A program made the translations under genes and the position numbers. DNA of 64,000 nt from Gigaspora margarita (taxonomy: Eukaryota > Glomeromycota > Glomeromycetes > Diversisporales > Gigasporaceae), in assembly GCA_009809945.1 (NCBI GenBank), contig WTPW01000157.1, forward strand, positions 497,869 to 561,868, written 5' to 3'. Positions 20,812 through 30,809 of this stretch are shown piece by piece (the stretch's first letter is position 1; each line of letters opens with the position of its first letter). A model generated the notes under the pieces. That model was not told the origin of the DNA. It saw only the letters and a list, made by a program, of their open reading frames with translations, and searched no databases.

Positions 20812-22653
20812 CTAGATTTGTGTATATGTAAAAATATCAGAAGGGTGTGTAGAGTATTTGATCCATTTAATAAGCCAAGTTTCTATTTTGAGCATGGAAA
20901 TATGTGTTGTGGATTCATAGTCTTGTGTATGATTTGTTGACTGACTAATTGAATTTAGAGAGATAGCTAGAGTTGGGTGTTGTAGATGTACTTGGTGATT
21001 TTGAGATCTGTCAATGCAGTATAGGATCCAAATATTTGTATAGATGAGATGGTTAATGTGTAGCAAAAGTTGAATAGTGAGTGTTCTTGCAGTTTTTTGC
21101 GATGTTGTGTATTCACTTAGTGTATGAATAATATCAAGTGGAATGAGACCAGTTAGGGTAGAGAACAATGAGGGTTTGTTAGAAGAGTGATTAATTTGAA
21201 AACTATCAAGATGCATTATTTGGGTATAGAGGTTATTAGCAGTTGATTGTGAAATATCCATTTTGTTGGGTTTGAGAACATGGTGTAGTGAATCTTCTAT
21301 GATTTTTAGTATAGGTTCACAGGTTGGACATATGATCCAGTGTAATGCATAACTTGCTTGTTGGCATAAGTAACATTTGTTGGAATATGAAGGGTTTCTT
21401 TTGTGTAAAATGTGAGGAGAGGGAAGATCATCCATAAGTATTTTGATTCTGAATGATTTGAGAGTTGAGGACTGAAAGCTATGTGCAAAATTTGAGATTT
21501 TTTGATTATTATTAATATAGAGCCAGGTTGCATTCCAGCATATATGCTGAGAGATTGTTGTCCATTGTTGAAATCGGTTTTGTGATGTCCAGAGTGCAAA
21601 TATATGTGCATAGCATACTGTTCTAACACTGTGACGAATAGGAAGTTCCATAGAAAGGTTGTCAATTGAGAGTGTAAATTGAGTATTGTAGATATTGTTG
21701 AAGTTAAAAAAAAGGTATAGAGCAATTTGGTGACTGTGTGCTAGTTGGTCTGCTTTGTTGTTGAATTCATTATTTTGATGTGCAGTGACTTTATAAAAAG
21801 TGATATTGAGATTATAGGATTTAATGAAATTTAGTAGAGTGTTCCAGATGGACCCATAGGGAGTATTTAGAATGTTTAGAGATTGGGATATTGGCTTATT
21901 ATTTGTGAGATTGTTATATTTAGAAATTACTGATTGGGAGTCTGTAAAGATTTGAATTGAGCAATTTCTAGGAGCAGTAATAATAGCAGATAGGATTGCT
22001 ACTAGCTCAGCTTTGAAGGAACATGGCCAGAATTTAATTTGTGCCTGGAAGTTGTGTATAATAGTTTGATTTTCTAATTGTATCCAGCCAATTCCCATAG
22101 AACATTGGGATTTTTCCAGATTGAGAACTGATCCATCAGTATAGAATGTAAGTTCTGTTAGATTGCTGTTATGATTAGTGATAAGTTGTAAAATATCTAG
22201 TGCAGTACTGGGGTGAAATATAGAAGGAATTTGAGGTATAGAGATAATAAGGTTTGGTAGTGATGGTATATATATAGAGTTTCTAATTGCAATTGAGTAA
22301 ATGAGGTCAAGGTGATTTGCATTGGGGTTAATTGTTTTGTCTGGATTAAGTCTGCCAAAGAATTTTGTAGCATGACTTGTAGGTATAAGTATGGTATATT
22401 TGTTCGCAATAATATTGGAATTAAGTGAGCAATTAATATATGGAGATGTAGTGATAGAGGGAGTAGAATATAGGTGTGTAAATTGTGTTTCAATAGAGCT
22501 TTTCCAGTGTGTTATTAGTNTAAAGTCAGAGGTNGTTGGTNTGNGCCGTGCTTTGCCAAGAATAATTTGATTATTCAAGAGAGTAATAAGCCATGGCTTG
22601 GTGTGTCTAGAAAAGTGTCCTGTTGTATAACTATAATAGTTGTTTTGGGGCAA
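20812..22653 (-). pseudogene. LINE RNase H domain and C-terminal zinc knuckle
   Basis: A 613-codon frame. RNase H active-site residues are in place: FYTDGS (D173), FKAELVAI (E216), IFTDSQSV (D238), TAHQNN (H292) and KADQLA (D302). A Cys/His cluster follows, CYLC at 427-430, then H438, C442 and C445, as in the C-terminal region of many LINE ORF2 proteins. Residues 37-45 include four ambiguous codons. A TAG just before the first Met interrupts the reading from the RT, so the start shown is arbitrary and the piece belongs to the larger ORF2. This is the best preserved part of the element. Confidence 0.85.
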
Positions 22654-22836
22654 CTAGAGATGTTGGTGAAGAGTGCGTTCATATAAGTGACTAGTAATTT
22701 GGTCCTCTAAATATGTGAACCATAGAGGTATTCTCCCTTTTGGTATTTTGTTGAGTCTTGGTGAGATGTGTTTCCAGTCAAGTAAGCAAGAATTGTCAAA
22801 AGAGGTAAGTTGGTCCAAAAACAGAAGATGATAGTG

Positions 22837-23094
22837 TCAAATTTGTTTTTTAAAAGTTGAATACTTTGGATGTGATGATAAGAGAGATTCTAGTGAAATA
22901 TTTCCTTCCTTGATTGTATAGAGAATACTATAGCTAGGATTGGGATTAATCGTCCAGCCAAGATGTTTGAACAATTGGATAATTTTGAAATTGGTTGTTT
23001 GTTTGTTCGATCCATCAATAGTAGGATTAGAATGTGAAAAGATACTAGTAGTAGACCAAAGGTTGTTTTGGATCTGCTGAATGCGAATATGCAA
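22837..23094 (-). pseudogene. LINE connection region between RT and RNase H
   Basis: An 85-codon open piece in the same reading sense, between the RT core and the RNase H frame. It has no motif of its own. It is bounded by a TGA after FKKQI, beyond which reading continues as HYHLLFLDQL, and preceded upstream by another TGA. Its position and continuity make it part of the LINE. Confidence 0.7.
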
Positions 23095-23355
23095 AGATGT
23101 TCCAAGTAGGCTGTTGTCATTAAGGTATTTAACAAAGTTTGAGATATGATGTTGGAGTTGAATATCTCAAATATTTTTGATATTATATAACTGGAGATGA
23201 ATTAGAGTGCTAGTAGGAATAGTACGGCTAAGTTTGGCTTTATGTTTAATTAACCCTATATGTTGAGTAAGGATTTTGTTGCAAGCTGATCTACCAACTA
23301 CAATATTTTGTAGCTGGTATTCAATAGTTGGAATAATAACAGTATTAATTATGTA

Positions 23356-24033
23356 TCATGCTTGAGTATCAGTAATACGTTTTGTTTTGGCGATATAAAT
23401 AAGTTGTAAGGATTCAGCAATTATTAGTTGTGTTTGTTTAATTTGTTTGTTATTAAGTGTAAACTGACATCCAAGGAACTTGAAAGGTTGGTCTGCTGGC
23501 CATAATGGGAGAGTTTGGTTGTTGTATATGATAGGGTTGTAATTGGTGCTTTTGCAATTGGTTGTAAGTATGGATTTGGATGGGTTAACTTGTATATTAG
23601 CCATATTATAAAAGGATTCTGCAATAGATAGTATGTTAGCAAGCTCTGCTTGGGATGATGCAACCCATAGTGTATCATCCATGTATGCCAGTACAGAACA
23701 TTTAGCTTTAGCCTTATCAGTTGTTTTGTTTTTAAGGTTTGTAATCCATGTTGTTTCAATTGTATATCCTGGTGAGTTGGAGTAAATATAGGATATCAGT
23801 GGATCATAATAGATCTGCCAGAGGAGAGGTGTAATAGTCTCACCCTGGTCAATGCTATTCTGTACTTGATAAGGTGAGATGAGACCCAGATTGGTAATGA
23901 CTGTATTTTGTCTATTTTCAAGTAAATTAGTAAGTATATTGATGATGCTGGGGGGTAGTGAAAGGTGTAGGAGGAAGTGTTGGAAGAGAATAAAGTTTAC
24001 AGAATCATAGGCCTTGCTCATATTCTGAGACAA
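23356..24033 (-). pseudogene. LINE reverse transcriptase, catalytic core
   Basis: A 225-codon open piece holds RT motif A (SKAYDSV, Asp at residue 10), motif B (QGETITPLLW, residues 63-72), motif C (AYMDD, residues 116-120) and motif D-like NPSKS. The catalytic Asp residues are all present, so loss of function comes from the surrounding stops. It ends at TGA after TDTQA. Reading continues as YIINTVIIPTIEYQL, consistent with a Trp codon changed to TGA. Confidence 0.88.
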
Positions 24034-24287
24034 TAGCCATATATCTTTGTTGTTGCAATTAGCATCTTCGATTAGGTTGTTGAGAATGTGAATTGGTTTG
24101 GATGTGCTATTGCCAGATAGAGCAACATAATTAAATGGTGATAGTATAGGATATTGTAAAAAAATATGATTAAGTCTGTTAGTTAGGATTTTGGTATACA
24201 GTTTTCAATAAGACTAATAGGCTGAGTAAGGTTAAGGTTGCCATCAAAGGCATTTTTTTTAGGAATAGGAAATATTCTGCTATGTTT

Positions 24288-24604
24288 CTAGAATTTGGGA
24301 ATTTGTCCTGTAAGAAGGCATTGATTAAATAGTACTGTTATTGTAGTAATACAGGAAGAGCTAATGTGTTTAATCATTTCATAGCTTATGCCTGTGGGGC
24401 CACAAGCTTTGCCATTTGGGAGGCTAGCAATTGTTTGAGTAACTTCATTGTCAGTAATAGGAAGCATAAGAAAATTGTACCAGTTGGGATTAATATGATC
24501 GAGTGGAAGATAATGCTGGGCCAAAATTGGTCAAAAAGTATTTGATTCATAGGTCTGTAAGCTGTCCAGTTGTTGAAGTGTGATTGGATATGTTGTTTAA
24601 TCAT
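24288..24604 (-). pseudogene. LINE reverse transcriptase, N-terminal part
   Basis: Two overlapping minus frames (24,604-24,386, then 24,524-24,288) join by a frameshift near 24,525. The second has the RT fingers motif LPNGKACGPTGISYEMIKH (about residues 34-52) and ends at a TAG directly after GQIPKF, where related elements have Trp. The text continues in frame beyond it (KHSRIFPIPKK). It is part of the element at 20,640-24,790. Confidence 0.8.
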
Positions 24605-24799
24605 ATAAGGGTCTGTAATAAGTTGGTCTGCTAATTTGATATTAGAAAAATGAATAGGAGGTTGATATCTGTCAAGAATATTGTTGATGGCCTGTGAGNG
24701 TTTGGAAATAAGTGTTTCACATCTTTTTTCTGAGGCCTGGTTGATTTGTTGTCATAAAAGTAAAGAATATTCAAGATGATATGCATGATATAGTTATTT

Positions 24800-25536
24800 A
24801 TATAGTAATTTCAATATCAATCATTAAACTTTTATATGAAAAATTCACTTTTACAAACAGTTTTTTGTATTAGACAACCCATTTTTGTAAAACATTTCGC
24901 CTATTACTTTTTAAGTAAAAAATATAATTTCGATATTTTTTTATCGATTTATAAAAATTTTATTTTTTAATTTTCTTTAGTTTGAGAGGGATCTTTAGTT
25001 AAAGTTCAAGTATACTAACCCCTGTAGAGTGATCTTGAATTTAGTTTTGAACTGACCCTATTTTTTTGAAGAAAACTATTTGTAAGCTTATTTTTAACAG
25101 CGCAACAAGGGTTTCTACGTTACTGAATAACTTCTCACCAGCTTTGGATCTTTTACTAGGTTACAAGATCGAGTTTACGATTTCGTGATAAGAATCACTA
25201 CGGTATATCAAACACTTGACATTCTTTTACTTTTTAACTGCTGGCTAATAATTATAGCTTAATAAGTAGATTTTATGAAGGTTCCTGAATAACTTTATGC
25301 TGGTCACGATTTTATGGATTTCATAGATTTCGTTATGAGAATCAATTGCTCATGACTATAATGACACTTTAGCATTCTTTTATGATCAGGTTACAAGTTA
25401 TTAATTACTCGCGGTGATTATGGTCTATTTAGAATCAAGTTCTACAAGGTACACAGTATTGAAAAAGTTAAGTATTTTTATGTTTGAAAAAAAGGATAGT
25501 AGAAAGGTGTTGTTAGATATGTGTATTTTTGTGTAT
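24800..25536. repeat. Diverged direct repeats, no gene seen
   Basis: Two related stretches, near 25,175-25,245 and 25,315-25,400, share the order TTACAAG or ATTTCATAGATTTCG, then TGATAAGAATCACT or TATGAGAATCAATT, then GACATTCTTTTA or AGCATTCTTTTA. The word GAGAGGGATCTTTAGTTAAAG (24,987) has a relative near 27,915. No coding signal was found. Confidence 0.4.
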
Positions 25537-25544
25537 GTGTTTGT

Positions 25545-25830
25545 TAGGGTTCCTCAAATTCAAATCAAATCAAATATTGGGTCAATTTGAATTTGATCAA
25601 ATCAAATTGATCCTGATTTGAATTTGATTTGATTCAAATATTTGGATTTGAATTTGATTTGAATTTGAATTTTTAATAGTAATTTTTAAATCAAATCAAA
25701 TATTTGTCAAATCAAATCAAATTTGGTTAGATTTGAATTTGATCAAATCAAATATAGTCAAATTTGAATTTGAATTTGATCAAATATTTGATTCAAATAT
25801 TTGAAGTTCAAATCAAATTGCGGAACCCTA
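25545..25830. mobile_element. hAT-like non-autonomous element, perfect 8-bp TSD
   Basis: The element starts TAGGGTTCC and ends GGAACCCTA, and GTGTTTGT stands immediately outside both ends (25,537-25,544 and 25,831-25,838). An 8-bp duplication with a TA(G/C)-type terminus fits the hAT superfamily. The interior is an unusual low-complexity tract of AAATCAAATCAAATATT and TTTGAATTTGATTTGA words, self-complementary in several registers, with no coding capacity. A diverged relative lies at 50,898-51,122. The perfect duplication suggests a fairly recent insertion. Confidence 0.8.
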
Positions 25831-26289
25831 GTGTTTGTGGTTATCTATCATTGATCTTGTTTTACATAACAGATAACCTAATGGAAACTTTTTGAGTTAT
25901 GTTGATAGCATTGATTTCTTAACCCAGTAGCCTATGCCGTTACTAGTTATACCAAAATAACCTTAATAAAAAAAAGTATGAGATAGGAGTAAATAAAATT
26001 CTTTATTACGATATCGATTGTATATCAGCAAGGTTTCTTTTCCAAATAAATGTTCTTATTGTTGGAGGGCCTCTTTATTTCGAAGCAATTACATGGTTAT
26101 AATCGCGATACAAGTGCCCTGTAGATTTTTACTAATCATTTTGTTCATGTGATGATCTAATTTCATACTTTCCTTTAGATGTTTGGTTCAAAAAGTGAAA
26201 CCGCAGTACGTTTGAGGTATTGTATTCTTTAGAAGTATTTCTAATTTTTCTTTTTTAGTTTTTTTCTTATTATCAATTTTCATGGTGCT

Positions 26290-26560
26290 GTTACTGTTGT
26301 CGTTTTAAGTATTATTGCAAGTGTCTTCATATGCTTTTTTTTCCTTCGATTAACATCTGTCATATCAGGGGTACATCTATAAAGATACTTATATTTTTCT
26401 TCTGCTACTTTGGCTTTTGTGTAATAATTTAAAGCTTGTTGCTATTTTCAAATTAGACTGTGAAGATATTATACAATATACGAATTGTGAATTTTTAATT
26501 GCTTGCTTGGCAAGCATGAGTGTTTATATGAATTTAAAAAGGCCTTTAATCAAATGAAAA
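26290..26560 (-). pseudogene. Possible HMG-box gene remnant
   Basis: In pieces on the minus strand the sequence reads RPF, then MLAKQAIKNSQFVYCIISSQS, then ALNYYTKAKVAEEKYKYLY. The phrases are separated by a frameshift and stops. Their order and spacing resemble an HMG box (RPxNAF helix 1, then ISS-x-W, then a helix of YY-x-x-LAxxAEExYK type). HMG-box genes are abundant in arbuscular-mycorrhizal fungi. The Trp expected after ISSQ is missing. I cannot exclude a chance resemblance, so the call is tentative. Confidence 0.32.
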
Positions 26561-27456
26561 TGATTTTGTTAAAAATAGGCATAGACATTTTGTACCGGAA
26601 TCAGTTTACAAATACACATAAGTATTAAGAATAAAATTCATTATTTAAATTCTTAAGGATATTTTCCATTGATTCAGGCATATCACTTATAAGTATTTTC
26701 GATAACCTTTTAAGGTGTATTCATGAATATTTAATATGTATTAGCATAGTGACTATGCTAAATTTAGTAGAATAAATTTGAAAAATTAACATTTCTGATT
26801 TTATGAGCATTGCAGTATTTATTCTTGTTATAGGCAATGTCAAGTGGATAAAAATCAATAAAAAAATCAGTACAGGAGCAAATGTTACATTGTATATGAA
26901 AACGCAATATACATAGTTTTTATATCCTTGCTCATTATATGCATTTATCCAATAAAATACAATATACCCATACACTACGTGAAATTTTCAAAATCACTCC
27001 ATTCCTGTATGAACCTTTTATACCAAATATGGAATATAAATTTGTATCAGCATTATTTCGAGTACTATTAAAGTTGTTAGTAGAGCAATATACTCTGAGC
27101 AACCCAGGTTACTAAAGATAGAGTGGGTTGAGTTCTCAAGAATAGTAAATTGCTATTTTTTTTAATGGTTTATATCAATTGTTAATTAACTATTTTTGTT
27201 TAAAACATTTTAAAAAATTTTTTTTTTTGAATCTTTATTTAAAAAAAAGTTTGATTTGGCCTTTCGATATTTCTTTCTTTTTTTTTTTTTTTTTGCTTAA
27301 TTATATAATAAATAAAAAAAAATCTGTGCAGATTTTTTTTTTTGAATTATCTGCGTGGATTTACTTTTTAATTGTTAAACCATAAATTCAGCATGCTTTT
27401 CCCTTAGCTTTCGACTTTCTTGCTTCAAATTCCTCTATATCCAAACCCTACCCTAA

Positions 27457-27606
27457 GGGCTGTGTCATTAATCACCTGATTATTTTTTATCAGAGGCCTA
27501 TCCCCCTCCCTTTTCTTTAATATATATATAGTCAGGTTCTTATATGTAATTTCAACTTTTTTTACCCCTTCTCCTCTAAAAAATCACCTGATTTTTGTCA
27601 CTCCCC
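27457..27606 (-). mobile_element. PIF/Harbinger-like MITE, 150 bp, TAA TSD
   Basis: Ends GGGCTGTGTCATTAATCACC and (complement) GGGGAGTGACAAAAATCAGG are imperfect inverted repeats, flanked by TAA on both sides (27,454-27,456; 27,607-27,609). Three-base TWA duplications are typical of PIF/Harbinger. A second 150-bp copy in opposite orientation is at 59,233-59,382. Internal landmarks CAGAGGCCTA and AGTCAGGTTC are shared. Non-coding. Confidence 0.78.
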
Positions 27607-27609
27607 TAA

Positions 27610-28935
27610 TCCTATAAGACAAAAATGATACCAAAGTATATAATTATTTTGTGCGGCCTAATTCTTGAACCCATTTATGTTTTCAATAAATAGTTAGACT
27701 CTAAATTGATAAAATTGTCATTTAATTAGATATTTTGCTATGTAAAATTTTAGCAAGCTATAAAAAAACTAAAATTTTATATATAAAAAAACAGATACTT
27801 ATAAGTAAATGCCTAAATGCCTCAAGTTAAGTGACTTTGTACCAATGAGATATTTTGAAGTACGCTTCGTTTAAGATCTTTACAACTCAAGATCACTTTA
27901 AAATGAGTATAGTTAGAGAGGGATCTTAGCTTTCATATAAAAAAACGTCAGTTTTTGGGCTAAATTTTCACCCGTATTTAGTTATTAAACCTATGTTTTT
28001 AATACGAAATAAAAGGTTAAAACATGAATTTTGTTGCTTATTAGAAGTCAAGATATTATTTCTTACTTACCATTCGAAGTTTTATAACAACGGTCTCTAC
28101 ATCATATGTTACACAAACCTGATCTATTATTAAAATTGATCAATGGGGACATGTCCCATGACTGTTATATATAAACCAAAAATTTAGTGCTGATCTACAT
28201 GCATAAGCCAATAAAAATTGATTATTTTTGTATTAAATTATCCTAAATTTGGTGCATCTTAGTAAAAAAGTTTATTTTTAAACAAGTCCACCGCATAAAA
28301 TTCATCACCATAGCAATGGCATGCGTCATCATAAAATATCATATAGTAATATAGTTATTGTACACTAATTTCAAAATTTTTCGATTTCATGAAATGGGGA
28401 TCTCCAAATATCTATTTCACTTTATGATTTCAGAAGTTTGAAGTACAAATAAGATTTTTCAAATTCCTATTTATTTTCAAATACGTCACTATTTTTTTTT
28501 AACTTTATCGCCCTGTAAAAACTTTTCCGAATTTTTCTGTTATTCTTCATACTTTTTGTGAAAAAAACTCTGTGAAATCTGCAACATGATCGACAAAATC
28601 TAGCAAGCCGAATAATCTTCATTATTTAAGGTTATATGCAAATTTATAGGGAAAAAATGGAATATAAAATATGGATCGACTTTCGAGGCAAATTGCAAAA
28701 TGTATGTTGACATCACGAAACGGGGTCTTCCAGATAACCTAAATCCAATCGAACCAGCAAAATCCAGACAATCTTATCGAGATGCATTTTATATTTGACG
28801 AATGGATAGTTCAAAGCTTCGGTCGTCGATACTTCTGGGTAATTATTTATCAACAAACAACAACCGCAGTAATCTACAGTTGTCAGGACACTGGACACAA
28901 TAACCACAGCGATCTCAGTTATCGAGAATACTGCA
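27610..28935. other. Intergenic sequence, no gene seen
   Basis: More complex DNA than the repeats around it, but no open frame with a recognisable domain. A stretch near 28,580-28,650 (ATCTAGCAAGCCGAATAATC) is the complement of the repeated word near 32,430, so part of it belongs to a dispersed repeat. GGGGACATGTCCC occurs near 28,147, a palindromic word also present in shorter form at 20,578 and 54,290. Confidence 0.4.
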
Positions 28936-28942
28936 GAGTTTA

Positions 28943-29176
28943 GGCCAGACCAAGTTGATTATGTATTTTACATTACCCCCCTCTCCCCTCCAGGAGGGGG
29001 GAGAGGGTGGTTCACATAGTAAAATTTTAAAAAATTTTTCTGAAGTGTCCGTGACTGTAAAAAAATTCTCCGAAATATCCCGTAGCCCTATGTATATTTA
29101 TCTAAATTTTTTTTTTACTATGAGGGCGGGGGGGGGAAGGTGGTAATGTAAAACACATAATCAACTTGGTCTGGCC
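28943..29176. mobile_element. PIF/Harbinger-like MITE with TTA TSD
   Basis: The ends are perfect 20-bp inverted repeats, GGCCAGACCAAGTTGATTAT, extending with one change to about 35 bp (to TTTTACATTACC). TTA lies outside both ends (28,940-28,942; 29,177-29,179). The interior has a C-rich then G-rich pair (CCCCCCTCTCCCCTCC / GGAGGGGGGAGAGGG, and a GCGGGGGGGGGAAGG run) and no protein. The good TIRs suggest recent activity. The 63-codon frame across it (28,955-29,146) is a by-product. Confidence 0.82.
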
Positions 29177-29330
29177 TTACAAGAAATACGATGAAAGATT
29201 ATACTACTATTAGTAGTAGATCAAAGTATATGTATTTACTTATAAGACAACGAATGTGGGGTAACAAATATTTGGACCTTCACGGCCTTTATTTATAACA
29301 AATATCGTACAACATGAACAATAGCATTTA

Positions 29331-29592
29331 CAGTTAAGTGCACGCTCCTGGGACCAAGATTTAACAACGTGCATTTACAGAACAATAAGAAAAAGTGCAT
29401 TTATAGAGGACATGTATATATTTGGGCCAGCATTTGAGCGTGCATTTAAAGAGGGTGTTCACTTATAGAGGGTGCACTTATAGAGGTTTTACTGTATACA
29501 CGTCCTCTATAAATGCACTTTTTCTTATTATTCTGTAAATGCACGTTATTAAATCTTGGTCCCAGGATCGTGCATTTATAGAGATATTACTG
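29331..29592. mobile_element. TA-flanked TIR element, CAGT...ACTG
   Basis: Starts CAGTTAAGTGCACGCTCC and ends GAGATATTACTG, with TA on each side. Long inner arms are complementary: GGGACCAAGATTTAACAACG at 29,352 mirrors the stretch ending near 29,565, and GTGCATTTATAGAGGAC mirrors GTCCTCTATAAATGCAC. It has several AGTGCA..TATAGAGG words, the hallmark shared with 56,339-56,512, 8,022-8,172 and a relic near 47,880. TA targets fit the Tc1/mariner/pogo group. Confidence 0.65.
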
Positions 29593-29596
29593 TATA

Positions 29597-29811
29597 GGGT
29601 GTCTGGCACGGCAAAAAAATTTGGCATGCCACAAGGTATGTCTTTTGTAAAATTTGCGCCATGGCATGCTTTTGGTATGCCACAATATTATTATTATTTA
29701 TAATACTTTACATATTATAAATATAATTTTTTATATTATACCCAGTGGCATGCCAAATTTGTTTTAGGCATGCCACCATTTGGCATACCCTTGCCATTTT
29801 GCCAGACATCC
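29597..29811. mobile_element. Small TIR element, GGGTGTCTGGC ends
   Basis: GGGTGTCTGGCACGGCAA at the left and TTGCCATTTTGCCAGACATCC at the right are inverted repeats, each bordered by TA. Internal words ATTTGGCATGCCACAA and GGCATGCCAAATTTG also pair. It abuts the previous element with only four bases between. Non-coding. Confidence 0.65.
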
Positions 29812-29929
29812 TACACAAAATGCCATAATATCATAAATGCAATACATACAATTTATCACGCTTGTTTAGCGATCACTAATCGAGGTGATTTGATCGGTTT
29901 GCTTCAATTTGTTTTGATTACAACAAAAT

Positions 29930-30801
29930 GGATACGTATCACTTCACCGACGTTCGTTTCGTAGACATAACATTTCACCAACATGTTTATTTCACCGACA
30001 CTTATTTCGCAGACAAGTTTATTTCACCGACAATTTATTTCACAGAAGCTCATTTCAGAGACAAATTTTTTTTATAAAATTCTACTAACCTTAACTCTAA
30101 TTCTAACCTGACCCTAACGACAATGACCAGAATTATTTTGTCGGTGAAATAAGTTTCGGTGAAATAAACTGTCGGTGAAATGGAAAATAAATGTCGGTGA
30201 AATAACATGTCGGTGAATCGTTGTCGGTGAAATGTTATTTCTACGAAACGAGCGTCGGTGAAGTGAGCTGAACCGATTTACTTATATAACCTAATATACT
30301 ATTATTATTTCATTTATTCTGCTTCGTTAAACAAAATACCATTTTATAGTAATTTATTGTACTTTGTTAATTATATAAATATTATAATAATTGTCATATT
30401 TCCCAAAAAATATCATTATAGTTTTTAATATGCTTGAAAAATATATCCTGTTGCGGTTCAGCTCACTTCACCGACGCTCGTTTCGTAGAAATAACATTTC
30501 ACCGACAACGATTCACCGACATGTTATTTCACCGACATTTATTTTCCATTTCACCGACAGTTTATTTCACCGAAACTTATTTCACAGACAAAATAATTCT
30601 GGTCATTGTCGCTAGGGTCAGGTTAGAATTAGAGTTAAGGTTAGTAGAATTATATAAAAAAAATTTGTCTCTGAAATGAGCTTCTGTGAAATAAATTGTC
30701 GGTGAAATAAACTTGTCTGCGAAATAAGTGTCGGTGAAATAAACATGTCGGTGAAATGTTATGTCTACGAAACGAACGTCGGGGTGAAGTGATACGTATC
30801 C
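29930..30801. mobile_element. 872-bp element made of two inverted TTTCACCGACA-repeat arms
   Basis: The left arm, 29,930-30,275, and the right arm, 30,455-30,801, are near-perfect inverted copies of about 345 bp. Both termini read GGATACGTATCACTTCACCG. The arms contain many copies of TTTCACCGACA or its complement TGTCGGTGAAA, spaced roughly 14-20 bp, in opposite orientations in the outer and inner halves of each arm. The halves are separated by a GGTTAGAATTAGAG-type spacer. The 180-bp centre is plain AT-rich DNA. Flanks AACAAAAT and AAGCAAAT could be a worn 8-bp duplication. Frames across it (30,391-30,807) only translate the repeat (HFTD, ISPT). Its superfamily is unknown to me. Confidence 0.75.
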
Positions 30802-30809
30802 AAGCAAAT

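Larger units (their letters stand above)
20640..24790 (-). mobile_element. LINE-type retrotransposon, 5'-truncated and decayed
   Basis: Minus-strand non-LTR retrotransposon with, in order, reverse transcriptase, RNase H and a C-terminal Cys/His knuckle. There is no endonuclease domain before the RT, so the copy appears 5' truncated near 24,790. The 3' non-coding part ends with AATAAAGATAAGAGCAAGG and CTCACCTTAA near 20,640-20,680. An A-tail may follow, but 20,623-20,635 is a grid slot and cannot be trusted. At least five in-frame stops and one frameshift separate the pieces. Five ambiguous bases (22,520; 22,534; 22,541; 22,544; 24,699) suggest unresolved copies in assembly. Confidence 0.88.

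Noticed and set aside
28713..28907. 64-codon minus-strand frame
   Set aside because: No domain and no splice-compatible continuation; overlaps a region with dispersed repeats.
30391..30807. Overlapping open frames on both strands near 30.4-30.8 kb
   Set aside because: They translate the TTTCACCGACA repeat (HFTD, ISPT, STDI-like) and are present as mirror images in the other arm.
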